From: Didemnitutus sp041906465
GTDB taxonomy: Bacteria; Verrucomicrobiota; Verrucomicrobiia; Opitutales; Opitutaceae
Assembly (NCBI GenBank): GCA_041906465.1
Contig: JAYRJE010000001.1
Span: forward strand, 1-64,000
Reading direction: 5' to 3'
Length of the DNA stretch: 64,000 bases
The notes under the pieces: generated by a model
Seen by the model: the letters and a program-made list of their open reading frames with translations, nothing else
What the model was told of the DNA's origin: nothing
The model's database searches: none
Translations under genes and position numbers: made by a program
Shown: piece by piece, positions 15,836-25,670 of the stretch
Layout of the letters: each line of letters opens with the position of its first letter
How positions within the stretch are numbered: the stretch's first letter is position 1

Positions 15836-17494
15836 TCAGAACAGCGGCGCCGCGGCCGCTTGCGGCGGCGGCGGGATGCCGAGCAGGCGGGACAACGTGG
15901 GCGCAATTGCGTCCGAGCCGACGCGCTCGACGTGCACGCCGGCCGGCACGCCGGCACCATACCAGACGAGCGGAATGTGCGCGTCGTAGTCGTAAGGCGT
16001 GCCATGATTCGTGCCGTTGTTCGCCCGGTCGACGATGTAGGGCTTGGGGGAAAAAATGACGTCCTGGCTCCGCTCCGCCTGGTAAGACAGGCGCCACGCG
16101 TCGAGATAGTCGCGAATCGCCGCGTCGTGGCCGAGCAACTCGTCACGCGTCCACGCGAACGCCACTTGCGGCCAGCGTTCGAGCGCGGTCTTGATCACCC
16201 GGCGCGCGGCGGGCGCGGCAATCCCACGCGCGGCCAGCGTGGCCGGAATCAAGCGGTAGCCGTAGCTATCGCGCACCGTCCAAGCCGCGCCATCGCCCGG
16301 CGAGCCGAACTCCGCGGTCAGCGCCGCTTCGACCGCGGCGGTCATGCCGGCGTAGTCGATGCGACCGGCCACCGTCCCGCGACCGCGCGCCGCCACCCGT
16401 TCCGGCAACGGTGCAACGCCGTGGTCGGCGGAAATCACCACGGTCCAGCGCCCGGCGCCGATTTTTTCGTCGAGGAACTGAAAGAGTTCCGCGAGCACGC
16501 GATCGAGGCGCAGCACGGAATCCATGATCTCGTGGCTGTCCGGTCCGAAGGAGTGACCGCAGTAGTCGAGCTGCGAGAACGACAGGCAAAGCAGATCGGG
16601 CGTCGCGCGTTGCCCGAGTTGCTCGGCCATGATGGCGCGCTGCGCAAGCTGGCCCAGCACCTCGGAACAATGGGGATCAAGCCGGTAGGCGTTGTGAAAC
16701 TCGCTGTCGAGCTGCGGCCGGCCACCGTCGATGCGGCGCGGGAAAGTCCCACCCAGCCCGTGGCGCACCTCCTCGCCCACCGCGGTGTCCGGGCCCTGCA
16801 CGCGATCGTAGATTTCCTGCGGCAGCAGCCGATCCCAGACTTGGCCGTAACGCCGGTTGATGGGCTCGGTCGCGTTGAACTCCGCGACCCAGGCGGGCAG
16901 CTCAGTCTGGTAGTAGGCCGACGAGACGATGCGGCCCATATGAAACCAATAGGCGGCGTCCGCCATGCGGCCCGCGAGGAAGATGGCACCGCGATCCTTG
17001 TTCGCCAGGCCGATGACCTTCGATTGCGGACCGTAACGCAGCTTCAGTTCGTCACCCACCGTCGGCGCGCGCATCGCCGCCGGCGAGGCCGTGAGGTCCG
17101 TATCGAGCAGGCCGCCGGGCGCGCGCACCTTCAGCGCCGGCGCGCCGAGCAGGGGCGATTTCGCGTCGTGCACCGCGCTCACGGTCCGTCCCACGCCGAA
17201 ATCGAACCACTCGTTGGCGACGATGCCGTGGACATTCGGATGCACGCCGCTGAGCAGTGTGGCATGTCCCGGCGCGGTGGCGGTCATCGCATGGCGGTGG
17301 TAAGCCGACGCGTAAACCGCGCCGCCCTCCAGCACGCGCTTGAAACCGCCCTCGACGAACCACGGACGAAAGCGCTCGAGATAATCGGCGCGGCACTGAT
17401 CGATCGCGATGGCGACCGCGAGCCGCGGGGGTTCCGCCGCCACGAGGGCGGCCACGAAGGTGGGCAACAGCAGAATTCCGCGTAGGAGTTTCAC
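15836..17494 (-). CDS. PafA-like secreted alkaline phosphatase (type I phosphodiesterase/NPP superfamily)
   Basis: A 552-residue protein with a signal peptide (hydrophobic residues ~5-20). It has alkaline-phosphatase-superfamily metal and catalytic motifs: AIDQCRADYL (metal Asp), TATAPGHATLLSG with the nucleophilic threonine around Thr73, HGIVANEWF, NKDRGAI matching the Lys/Arg pair of PafA, SADHGVAPLP, and a late histidine in the YDAHIPLVWYG region. It would remove phosphate from sugar phosphates or other monoesters in the periplasm. Its start overlaps the stop of the upstream unknown gene by 4 bp (17491-17494), so translation is coupled. A phosphodiesterase role is the alternative; the Lys-x-Arg pair favours monoesterase. 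Confidence 0.82.
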   Translation of the reverse strand: MKLLRGILLLPTFVAALVAAEPPRLAVAIAIDQCRADYLERFRPWFVEGGFKRVLEGGAVYASAYHRHAMTATAPGHATLLSGVHPNVHGIVANEWFDFGVGRTVSAVHDAKSPLLGAPALKVRAPGGLLDTDLTASPAAMRAPTVGDELKLRYGPQSKVIGLANKDRGAIFLAGRMADAAYWFHMGRIVSSAYYQTELPAWVAEFNATEPINRRYGQVWDRLLPQEIYDRVQGPDTAVGEEVRHGLGGTFPRRIDGGRPQLDSEFHNAYRLDPHCSEVLGQLAQRAIMAEQLGQRATPDLLCLSFSQLDYCGHSFGPDSHEIMDSVLRLDRVLAELFQFLDEKIGAGRWTVVISADHGVAPLPERVAARGRGTVAGRIDYAGMTAAVEAALTAEFGSPGDGAAWTVRDSYGYRLIPATLAARGIAAPAARRVIKTALERWPQVAFAWTRDELLGHDAAIRDYLDAWRLSYQAERSQDVIFSPKPYIVDRANNGTNHGTPYDYDAHIPLVWYGAGVPAGVHVERVGSDAIAPTLSRLLGIPPPPQAAAAPLF

Positions 17495-19005
17495 GGCGAA
17501 GTGGTAACCGCCAGATCAAGGCGACTCGCACCGCGATACACAATCTCAACCCAGCCGTCGCCCGGTTCGACCCTCACCGCGTCCGCATCGGTCTCGATCG
17601 TCATCGCCAGGCCCGGCAACTGCCAACGGTCGCGTGTCAGCTGCGACGCGCTCAGCCCGGCCGCGCTCACCCGGAAACGGAAATCACCGCGCTCCCCCAC
17701 CATCGCGATGCGGCCGGGTGACGCCACCGCGTCGAGGCGCGGCGCCTGCGTGAGGGCAAACCAACCGACGTCGTCCGCACCGACGCGCCAGTGACCCGAT
17801 GCCGCCACGAAGATCGGATGACTCGTGCCCGGGCCGGCATCGCGGGTTCGCCCGGTGCTTTCTGCTCCGAGCATGACGTCTTCGCTCAGCCAGGCGGTGG
17901 CGCGACGCGTGCCATCAATCGTGCGCGCCACGGAGCGATCCCCGGAAAACCGCGCGAGCGTCGCACGCGTATCTGCCGAAATCTCCGCGCCGAGCGCGTA
18001 GTAGAGCGGTGCCGCCAGCAAGTCGTGCGCGTGTCCGAATTCCCCCGCAACCAGATCCGGAAACGGCGGCGCGAGCTCCGGCAGCGACAGCGTCATCCAG
18101 AGACCCGTTAGGGAAACATAACGCCGCATGTCGATGCCGTAGGCGCGATCGTAGGGTCCGCAGAGATTGCGCAGTCCCGGGTGATAGAAACGCGCGATCT
18201 CGCGCCAGAGTCCGGCCTCCATCTCGGCGCCGGCGGCGCGGATTTTTTCGGTTGCGCCGTAGCGGCGGCACAGCGCCAGACCGTAAAGATCGACGCCGTA
18301 GTAGGTCGGCGAGTTGTATTCCTCGAACGAACCGTGCACGGCGAACGCGACACGAGCATCCTCGATCCAGCGCTCGCCCATCGCGATCCACTCCGGTCGC
18401 TGCAGCCGCGCCCCCGCCCAACCGAGCAGGAAGCCGTGCATCAGCGAAACGTTCGTGTGATACGGCTCCTCGCGCCCCTGCACGATCTCGCCTTCGACCG
18501 CGCGGCGAATCGACTCGATCAGGCGCGCGCGCAGCTCCCCGGGCAGGCGCTCGCCGTGTTGCTCGAGCACGAGCGCGAACGTCGTGCCGATGAACAGGCG
18601 CCAGTTCGGATCGAAGTTTTTCCACAGTGTGTCGCGTCCCGGTCCCGGTGCCGGCTCCTCGGGCGCGCGGCGATAAGTGCCGTCCCATTTCTGGCCGGGC
18701 GCGTCGAACTGGAAGCCCATCACCAAATCCAAAATGCGCCGGGCCCGCGCCTCATCGCCCGGCGCGCCACGCACCAGCAACCCGCACGCATACCACGCGC
18801 TCTCGCGCACGCGATGCGTGCGGCGATCCTCGCCGGGCGCCACCGACCACAACAATCCCGCCGATTCGTCCCAGGCGCGGTCCCCGAACTCCATCGCGCG
18901 GCGGAACGTGGCCTCCGGCGCGGGCGGCCTCTCGGCTCCGCGCGCACCCGCGAACCCGAGAACGACGAGGCAGGAAAAAAGCACGAGTGAGACGCGGCGA
19001 TGCAC
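17491..19005 (-). CDS. secreted protein of unknown family, probably alpha/alpha-toroid
   Basis: A 504-residue protein with a clear signal peptide (residues 1-23, ending in AGARGAE). The body is rich in Trp, Tyr and helical segments, such as NWRLFIGTTFALVLE, EPYHTNVSLMHGFLLGWAG and SFEEYNSPTYYGVDLYG. This spacing suggests an (alpha/alpha) toroid like those of polysaccharide lyases and GH families. The last ~100 residues look like beta strands. I do not recognise a family, and no catalytic residues can be named. It is coupled by a 4-bp overlap to the phosphatase and lies 69 bp after the alpha-mannosidase, so a role in glycan processing is likely but unproven. Confidence 0.7.
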   Translation of the reverse strand: MHRRVSLVLFSCLVVLGFAGARGAERPPAPEATFRRAMEFGDRAWDESAGLLWSVAPGEDRRTHRVRESAWYACGLLVRGAPGDEARARRILDLVMGFQFDAPGQKWDGTYRRAPEEPAPGPGRDTLWKNFDPNWRLFIGTTFALVLEQHGERLPGELRARLIESIRRAVEGEIVQGREEPYHTNVSLMHGFLLGWAGARLQRPEWIAMGERWIEDARVAFAVHGSFEEYNSPTYYGVDLYGLALCRRYGATEKIRAAGAEMEAGLWREIARFYHPGLRNLCGPYDRAYGIDMRRYVSLTGLWMTLSLPELAPPFPDLVAGEFGHAHDLLAAPLYYALGAEISADTRATLARFSGDRSVARTIDGTRRATAWLSEDVMLGAESTGRTRDAGPGTSHPIFVAASGHWRVGADDVGWFALTQAPRLDAVASPGRIAMVGERGDFRFRVSAAGLSASQLTRDRWQLPGLAMTIETDADAVRVEPGDGWVEIVYRGASRLDLAVTTSP

Positions 19006-19074
19006 GGGGAAAACGGGGGTGGCAAAACGATGAGGCGTGCACTCGCCGGCGCCAGCGTGGGCGCGGGCTATGCG

Positions 19075-22000
19075 TTAGGCAGTCGGCTCGAGCCGCACGC
19101 TGACGATTTGATAAGGCGAGAATTTCACGCGACCGCGCGCCACGGCGCCGAGGGGACGTCCGTCGAGTCCGCAACGCCGCGCGCGCCATCCCGGCGCGAG
19201 CCGCAGCTGCGCGGCGCCGCTCTGCCCGGAGACCTCGTGCAGGCGCAGAACCCACGCGCGACCGTCAGCGGGCGCGGCCCAGGCCGGCAGGAGCGTCGGC
19301 GCACCGTCGAGGCCGAGCAGGCCGCTGGTTATTTCTGCGCCGCGATACACGAGCGGTGCGGTGAAAAGCGTGTCCGCGAGTGCAGCCGGGTGCTCGGCGC
19401 TCGCGCCGCACGCATCGTAGGCACCGAGCGCGAGCCGGATGACGTGGCGGCCTTGGTCGGAGAACGGCGACGCGGGCCGCGTGCGGGCGAGCGCGGGCGG
19501 CGCGGCTTTGCGGTGGCCTTCGTAACCGGGAATGCGCGCGCCGCGCAGGAGCGAGACGGTGAGTTCGCCGTTGCGGGCGGAGAAGCCGTATTTCGCTTCT
19601 GTGATCAGTGCGAGGCCCTCGCGTTCCCCGTCGTGCGCCACGGCGGCCCAGCGGCTGCCGGGCACTTCCCACTGCGCTTCGCCGCTGGAGGCGCCGGGCT
19701 GCTGACCGCGCAACACGCTGCCGAACGGTGCGCCGAAACGCGCGTTCAGGCCGCGATACGTGGTGGGAAAATGGAGTTTCAACAACGTCTCCGGCTCGCG
19801 CCAGTCGACCTCCAGCTCGAGCCGCAGCACAGCGGCGCCGGCTTCAAGGATGAAGCGCGTCGTGAGCCGGCTCGCACGACCGAGCGCACGCTCGACGGCG
19901 ATCACGGCGCGCGCGCCTCCGGTTTCGGCGACGGAAATTTTCACCGCCCCGCGCGCCGGGCGGCCGAGCGCGAGCGTCTGGCGGTCGATGTCCCACACTT
20001 CGAAGTTCGCCGGGCGGTCGGGATAGAGCCACGGCTGCGCGGCGGCGCCGGCGAAGGCGATTTCGCGACCGTCGACGACGAGGCGGCGCAGCGAGCCGTC
20101 GCGGCCAAGCGTGGCGCGGACGCGGTCGTTGCGCAGCGTGCGGCTTTCGGCGTGCGCGGGGGCGGGCGCCGCGTTGTGGGCGAGCGCGGTGCTGGCGAGC
20201 GGCGGGAGTTCGACCCACGCCGGGGCGTTCGCGCCGGAGCGCTGCACCCAGCCGCGCCACGGTTGCGCGAGCGGGTTGAAGGCGCGCCTCTCTCCCCTGC
20301 CCTGATCGAGCGCGGCGTGTGCGGCAGCGAGTTCAGTGGTGGCGAGGCGATTCAACTCGGGCAGGCCCTCGGCGTAGACGTCGGCGACGGAGCTGCCGGG
20401 GATGTAGTCGTGGAACTGCGCGAACACCAGCCTCCGCCATGTCGCGGTCAGATCGGGCCGCGCGCCGGTCGCCACGGCGACGGCTTCGCGAATTTGGAGC
20501 GCGCGCTCGAGTCCGCGGAACGCGGCCTTGAGATTGCCGTGCGTCGTGTAGGTGCCGCGGTGATATTCGAGGTAGCACTCGCCTTGATGAATGGGCAGCT
20601 GGCGGCGCAGCCGCGCGAGGCGCGCGAAGAATTCCTCGGGCTGACCCCAGCGCACGGCGGGCGCACCGGCGAGCGTGCCTAGGCGGCGCGCCCGTTCGCA
20701 CATTTCCTCGGTCGGACCGCCGCCGCCGTCGCCGTAGCCGACGGGATGGAGGAACTCCGGGTGCACGTCGGCCTGCGCGTGACAGCGCGCGTGCAGGTCG
20801 ATCTCGGCGAGTTGCACACGGCTGTTGTAGCCGACGCCTTGCGTGACGTGCGCGACGACTTCGCTGCCGTCGTTGCCGCGCCAAACGAAGCTGCTGTGCG
20901 GAAAACGGTTCACGGCGCTCCACGCGAGCTTCGTGGTGAAAAACCACTCGACGCCGGCGAGGCGCATCAGTTGCGGCAGGCAGGCGGTGTAACCAAAGAC
21001 GTCGGGCAACCAGAGCAGGCGCGCGGGCGCGCCGCGCAGACGGCGGAAATCGGCCTGGCCGAGCAACAGGCTGCGCGCGAGCGCTTCGCCGCACGGCAGC
21101 AGCGTGTCGCTCTCGACGTCCATCGCGCCGGTGATTTGCCAGCGGCCGGTGCGTGCGCGGGCCTGCACGGCGGCGGCGAGCGCGGGCGCGCGGCGCTCGA
21201 CGGCGCGGTAGCTCGCGGGCTGGCTGTAGGCGAAGCGGAACTCGGGATAGATCTCCATCAGCCGGTTGATCGTCGAGAACGTGTGCACAGCCTTCGCTTC
21301 GCCCATGCGCTCGGGCCAGAGCCAGACCAGATCGATGTGCGCGTGGCCGGTGAGAATCGCGGTGGTGCGCGCACGGGCTTCGCGCATGTCGGCGAGCGTT
21401 GCCCGCAGGCGCGGCGCGAGCGCGGCGACGCCACCGGTGTCGAGCGCGTCGACGGCGCGATCGAGCGCGCGCAGCAGTTGCCGGTAAACGGGCGCGGCGC
21501 GTTCAGGGGAAAATTGCTGACCGACGGGCGGCAGGTTCGGCGGCGGCGTGGGCGTTTGCTGCGCGCGCAGGAGGAGCAGCAGATCGAACAACGTTTGGAG
21601 ATCCTGCACGGCGTTCCACACGGCGTCGTCGCGGCGGACGAGCGACGCGCCGCCGAACACGCTGCCGCGCAGCGAGAGGCCGGTGGCGTCGGGGTGCCAG
21701 ATCGCGGATTGGCAGCAATAGCCCTCGATCCACGCGTCGCGCGCGCCGGCCGGCAGCGCGACGCGGCGGTGCGCGACGTCGAAACCATAGTAAGGCTGGC
21801 CGCGCAGCCAGAGCGTGGCTTCGCCTTGGTCGCGCCACTCGAGATACCACGCGCCGCCACGGGCGACAGGGGGCGCGTCCCACTCGGCGCGGAACCAGCG
21901 CTGATCGTAGAGGCGGCCCCACGCTTCGCCCTCGCGCACGGGGCGGAGCCGCGAGCGCTTCGCCGCGGCGAGCGGACGGTGTTCGACCGTCGGCTCGGCG

Positions 22001-22113
22001 GCACTGACGCGCACCGGCCGGGCGTCGAGCCACAAGGCTTCGCTCAAACGGCGGAGCGCCGCTTCGACGCGGAGCGGAATCAGTTGGGGCAGCGGGTGAG
22101 GTGCAGCGGGCAT
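19075..22113 (-). CDS. alpha-mannosidase, GH38
   Basis: A 1012-residue GH38 enzyme, normal length for the bacterial type. Visible: TGHAHIDLVWLWPERMGE (zinc-binding His and Asp), FRFAYSQPASY, the nucleophile in WLPDVFGYT (about Asp371), then the long C-terminal beta-sandwich region. No signal peptide is visible (start MPAAPHPLPQL), so it probably acts in the cytoplasm on imported mannosides. It is the first gene of the series leading to the phosphatase, sugar porter and acyltransferase. Specificity within GH38 cannot be read from sequence. Confidence 0.92.
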   Translation of the reverse strand: MPAAPHPLPQLIPLRVEAALRRLSEALWLDARPVRVSAAEPTVEHRPLAAAKRSRLRPVREGEAWGRLYDQRWFRAEWDAPPVARGGAWYLEWRDQGEATLWLRGQPYYGFDVAHRRVALPAGARDAWIEGYCCQSAIWHPDATGLSLRGSVFGGASLVRRDDAVWNAVQDLQTLFDLLLLLRAQQTPTPPPNLPPVGQQFSPERAAPVYRQLLRALDRAVDALDTGGVAALAPRLRATLADMREARARTTAILTGHAHIDLVWLWPERMGEAKAVHTFSTINRLMEIYPEFRFAYSQPASYRAVERRAPALAAAVQARARTGRWQITGAMDVESDTLLPCGEALARSLLLGQADFRRLRGAPARLLWLPDVFGYTACLPQLMRLAGVEWFFTTKLAWSAVNRFPHSSFVWRGNDGSEVVAHVTQGVGYNSRVQLAEIDLHARCHAQADVHPEFLHPVGYGDGGGGPTEEMCERARRLGTLAGAPAVRWGQPEEFFARLARLRRQLPIHQGECYLEYHRGTYTTHGNLKAAFRGLERALQIREAVAVATGARPDLTATWRRLVFAQFHDYIPGSSVADVYAEGLPELNRLATTELAAAHAALDQGRGERRAFNPLAQPWRGWVQRSGANAPAWVELPPLASTALAHNAAPAPAHAESRTLRNDRVRATLGRDGSLRRLVVDGREIAFAGAAAQPWLYPDRPANFEVWDIDRQTLALGRPARGAVKISVAETGGARAVIAVERALGRASRLTTRFILEAGAAVLRLELEVDWREPETLLKLHFPTTYRGLNARFGAPFGSVLRGQQPGASSGEAQWEVPGSRWAAVAHDGEREGLALITEAKYGFSARNGELTVSLLRGARIPGYEGHRKAAPPALARTRPASPFSDQGRHVIRLALGAYDACGASAEHPAALADTLFTAPLVYRGAEITSGLLGLDGAPTLLPAWAAPADGRAWVLRLHEVSGQSGAAQLRLAPGWRARRCGLDGRPLGAVARGRVKFSPYQIVSVRLEPTA

Positions 22114-22243
22114 GGTGCGGAAGTGCGGGGAGCGTTACCTCAGAAGCAACACGCGCTTCCGGTCATCGCGAGCCCGACGTGAAGCCTCGTGGCGGGAGCA
22201 GGACGGCGTGGCTTGAATCACGAAAGAGCGTGGTAGAGGCGGG

Positions 22244-25200
22244 CTACTCGAGGCGCGTGCGGGCGAGTTCGGGGAGGTTTTCTCCGCCGCGCAGCACGCG
22301 CAGTCGGTAGCGGAAGCTCGTCGGCCAGACGGCGAGGCGGTGCTCGGCGTGCGGGAGCGCGCCCCACGACGTGTCGCCGCCGACGCCACGCTGCTTGAGG
22401 TCCAGGTTGAGCGTGACGGTTTTTCGCTCGGGGAGTTGGTAGCGGTAGAAGTTCTCCTGCTGCGTCGCGCAAAACAGGTCCTCGGTCGTGTAGTGCAGCG
22501 CGTTCGCGCTGAGGAGCGGTTCGCCGATGGCAAGCAGGCCCCGTCCCTGCGCGTCGGTAAGCGCGAGCCAGCGCACGCCTTCCTTGTTACCGGTTTCCTG
22601 CGGCTTGATGTAGTCGAAGTATTGGTCGGCCACCTTGCCGCGGTAGAGGCCGACGCGCGCGTCCTGGCGATCCCAGTAGGTTTCCTGCGGGCCTTTGCCG
22701 AGCCAGGCGAGTTGGTCGAAACCTTCGCGCAAGGTCGTCTGCATGCCGAAGCGCGGCGGCTCGGGGACGGGACCGACCGCGGGGAACCAGTCCGTGGCAA
22801 CTCGCACATCGCCGCTGGCGAGCACGGCCCAGACGATCTCGTAGCGGCCGAACGGCGGAATCGCGCCGACGGCTTTCACGGCGACGGCTTGGCCGCCGAG
22901 TTCGGTGGCGGTGACAGAGGCGGCGATCCAGCGCTCATGCGCGAAACGCCATTGGCCCATGCCGCTCGGGCTGCGGTGATCCTTGCCGGCGCTGTCGTCG
23001 GACATCTTGCTGCCGCGGTCGTTGTCGACGGGCGCGCGCCAGAAGTGCGGCGTCAGCGGCGCGGCGAGCAGCTCGGTGTCGACGCTGCGCAGCGAGACGA
23101 GCAGGCCGGTTTTTTGCGAGAAGGCGGCGCGGAAACCGTCGCCGGTGACGACGATCGCGTCGTCGGTGCGCGAGACGGCGAGCGACGGGCGGCCGTCGAG
23201 CGAGGCGACGCGCGCGGGCGCAGCGAGCGGGAGTTTGAATTGCTCCCACGCGACTTCGTGGCCGGCGTCGGCCCACGGCGTCGCGGTTTTGAGCGCGAGG
23301 CTGATCTCGAGAAAATATTCGACGCCGGGCGCGGGCGAGAGCGGAGCGAGCGGCAGCGCGAGCCGTTGTTTGGCGCGTGGAGCGAGGGTGAGATTTTCGA
23401 TTTTGCCTTGTTGCACCACGGCGCCGTCGGCGACGACGCGCCACGTGGCGACGAGCCACTCTTCGGCGGCGAGGAAGTCGTTCCAGTTTTGCAGTTCGAT
23501 CTCGGGGCGCGCGAGGTCGACGGCGCGGAGCTGGATCGGTTGGTAGACTTTTTTCACCTCGGCTAGGCCGGGGTGCGGCGTGCGGTCGGCGGAGACGAGG
23601 CCGTTGGCGCAGAAGTTGCCGTCGGAGGCGGTGCCGGGCGGACCGAAGGTGCCGCCGTAGGCGAAGAAGGTGCCGAGCTTCGGGTCGAGCGGGAGCGATT
23701 TCGGGTTGTCGAGGCGCTCGATCTTGCGCGAGGCGGGCACGGGCGTGCGGAGGCCTTGGTCGACCCAGTCCCAGATGAAGCCGCCTTGGAGATGCGGCAC
23801 GCCGTCGTAGATCGGGCGCCAGTAAGCCCAGAGGTCACCGGTGCTGTTGCCCATGGCGTGGGCGTATTCGCACATGATGAAAGGTTTCTCACGCGGCAGG
23901 GCACCGTAGGCGCGGACAGACTCGGGCGACGGATACATCGGGCAGACGACGTCGCTGACGGCGGTGGAGCGGTCGCCCTCGTATTGGGTGGGGCGCGAGG
24001 GATCGCGCTGTTTCAGCCACGTGTAGGTGCGGACGAAATTTTCGCCGGCGCCGGCTTCGTTGCCGAGCGACCAGGTGACGATGCAGGCGTGGTTCTTGTC
24101 GCGCTCGAACATGCGGATGGTGCGGTCGAGGTGCGCATCGGCGAAGAGGGGGTTTTTCGCGAGCGATTTCTCGTCGTAGCCCATGCCGTGCGATTCGATG
24201 TTGGCCTCGTCGATGACGTAGAGGCCGAACTCGTCGCACAGCGCATACCACTCGGGAACGTTTGGGTAATGGCAGGTGCGGACGGCGTTGATGTTGTGCT
24301 GCTTCATCAGGCGGATGTCTTCGATCATCCGTTCGCGAGTCATGACCTGGCCGAGGTCGGGGTCGTGCTCGTGGCGGTTGACGCCGCGGAAGAGCGTGGG
24401 CTGGCCGTTGACGAGGAAGTGGCCGTTTTTGATTTCGACGGAGCGGAAGCCGACGCGCCACGGGATGACTTCGAGGGTGCGGCCGGCGGCGTCCTTGGTC
24501 GTGAGGAGCAGCGTGTAGAGGTGCGGCGTCTCGGCGGACCATTTGAGCGGCGCGATGACGGGGAAACTTGCGCGCACGGTGGCGGTGTCGCGAACCGCGG
24601 TGGTGATGGCGGGCAACGACTCGGTGAGAACGGTCGCGCCGGCGGGATCGAGCAGTGCGGCTTCGATGCGCGTGGTCGCGGACGCAGCGGTGAAGTTGCG
24701 CAGCTGCACCTCGAGTTCGAGGCGTGCATCGCGGTAGGCGGCGTCGAGGGCGGTGGTAACGCGGAAGTCGCGCACGTGCACGGGTGGCGTGGACCAGAGC
24801 GTCACGTCGCGGAAAATGCCGCTGAGGCGCCAGAAGTCCTGGTCCTCGAGGTAGGAACCGTCGCACCAGCGGAAAACTTCGACCGCGAGGAGGTTTTCGC
24901 CGGGGCGCAAATGCGGCGTGAGGCGGAAAGTGGCGGGCGTGCGGCTGTCTTTGCTGAAACCGAGTTTCTGGCCGTTGACCCAGAGCGTGAAGAAGGAATT
25001 CACGCCGTCGAAGGTGAGGAAAACTTCGCGGCCGTCCCACGTGGTGGGAACCGTGAAGGTGCGACGGTAGGAGGAGACGTGGTTGAGCGCGTCGGCGGGG
25101 ATCGTCGGCGGCTCGACGGGTTTCCATGGGTAGGCGATGTTGGTGTAGATCGGGACGCCGTAGCCTTCGACCTCGGGATTCGAGGGGACGCGGATCATGC

Positions 25201-25492
25201 TCCATTTCGTGTCGTCGAAATCGGTGCGCCAGAACTCCGGCACGCGCTCCGCAGGCGTGGCGGACCAGTGGTATTTCCATTGCCCGTTGAGCGAGACGGT
25301 GAAGGGCGAGCGCGCGCGATCAAGCGTGCGCGCCGAGGCGGCGTCGGCGAAGACGGTCATCGTGGCCGCGGGCGGCTCCGTGCCCGCGTGGAGGGCGCGC
25401 GGGTCTTGCCAAGGTTCGAGAGCGGCGGCGCGCAGCAGGGAAAGCGAGGTTAACATCAGTGCCGGGGGGAGCAGCGAGCGAAGCATACGCAT
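22244..25492 (-). CDS. secreted beta-galactosidase, GH2 (LacZ type)
   Basis: A protein of about 1082 residues with the five-domain LacZ layout: sugar-binding domain, two immunoglobulin-like domains around a TIM barrel, and the C-terminal Bgal small-chain domain. The acid/base is in WSLGNEAGAG (about Glu479) and the nucleophile in MCEYAHAMGN (about Glu542). Unlike E. coli LacZ it carries a signal peptide (hydrophobic residues ~4-22 after MRMLRSLL), so it acts outside the cytoplasm. I chose ATG 25492; an extra 12 upstream residues in frame are unlikely. Upstream lies a CTAACGGT-type site at 25546-25553. The next gene upstream, a TonB receptor, is probably a separate unit because a strong terminator lies between them. 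Confidence 0.92.
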   Translation of the reverse strand: MRMLRSLLPPALMLTSLSLLRAAALEPWQDPRALHAGTEPPAATMTVFADAASARTLDRARSPFTVSLNGQWKYHWSATPAERVPEFWRTDFDDTKWSMIRVPSNPEVEGYGVPIYTNIAYPWKPVEPPTIPADALNHVSSYRRTFTVPTTWDGREVFLTFDGVNSFFTLWVNGQKLGFSKDSRTPATFRLTPHLRPGENLLAVEVFRWCDGSYLEDQDFWRLSGIFRDVTLWSTPPVHVRDFRVTTALDAAYRDARLELEVQLRNFTAASATTRIEAALLDPAGATVLTESLPAITTAVRDTATVRASFPVIAPLKWSAETPHLYTLLLTTKDAAGRTLEVIPWRVGFRSVEIKNGHFLVNGQPTLFRGVNRHEHDPDLGQVMTRERMIEDIRLMKQHNINAVRTCHYPNVPEWYALCDEFGLYVIDEANIESHGMGYDEKSLAKNPLFADAHLDRTIRMFERDKNHACIVTWSLGNEAGAGENFVRTYTWLKQRDPSRPTQYEGDRSTAVSDVVCPMYPSPESVRAYGALPREKPFIMCEYAHAMGNSTGDLWAYWRPIYDGVPHLQGGFIWDWVDQGLRTPVPASRKIERLDNPKSLPLDPKLGTFFAYGGTFGPPGTASDGNFCANGLVSADRTPHPGLAEVKKVYQPIQLRAVDLARPEIELQNWNDFLAAEEWLVATWRVVADGAVVQQGKIENLTLAPRAKQRLALPLAPLSPAPGVEYFLEISLALKTATPWADAGHEVAWEQFKLPLAAPARVASLDGRPSLAVSRTDDAIVVTGDGFRAAFSQKTGLLVSLRSVDTELLAAPLTPHFWRAPVDNDRGSKMSDDSAGKDHRSPSGMGQWRFAHERWIAASVTATELGGQAVAVKAVGAIPPFGRYEIVWAVLASGDVRVATDWFPAVGPVPEPPRFGMQTTLREGFDQLAWLGKGPQETYWDRQDARVGLYRGKVADQYFDYIKPQETGNKEGVRWLALTDAQGRGLLAIGEPLLSANALHYTTEDLFCATQQENFYRYQLPERKTVTLNLDLKQRGVGGDTSWGALPHAEHRLAVWPTSFRYRLRVLRGGENLPELARTRLE

Positions 25493-25542
25493 GATGCAGT
25501 CAAATTGTCGGGGGCGATCCACAAACACGAACCGAAGTGCAG

Positions 25543-25554
25543 TTGACCGTTAGA
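25543..25554 (-). promoter_or_regulatory. putative LacI-type operator upstream of the GH2 gene
   Basis: Read on the minus strand the site is TCTAACGGTCAA. It shares CTAACGGTCAA with 49831-49841 upstream of the araF-like gene, and CTAACGGTT with 28155-28163 next to the LacI gene. It lies about 50 bp upstream of the GH2 start. Binding is inferred, not shown. Confidence 0.4.
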
Positions 25555-25576
25555 GAATCCCGCCCGTTCGGGGATG

Positions 25577-25610
25577 AAAAACAAAAACCGGCGAGCCTGG
25601 GCTCGCCGGT
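25577..25610 (-). terminator. Rho-independent terminator of the TonB receptor gene
   Basis: Perfect 10-bp arms ACCGGCGAGC (25587-25596) and GCTCGCCGGT (25601-25610) flank a 4-nt loop. On the minus strand the hairpin is followed by a T-rich run (TTTTTGTTTTTC). It lies about 60 bp after the receptor stop, on the correct strand. Confidence 0.9.
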
Positions 25611-25670
25611 CTTGGTTCCACATGCCGCACGCAGCGCGGGGGAACAGGTGTGGCCGCAACGGCGGAGAGA

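Noticed and set aside
14306..17485. 1059-residue open frame on the plus strand
   Set aside because: It is antisense to the MFS porter and phosphatase, is very rich in Arg, His and Gly with no domain, and is explained by high GC.
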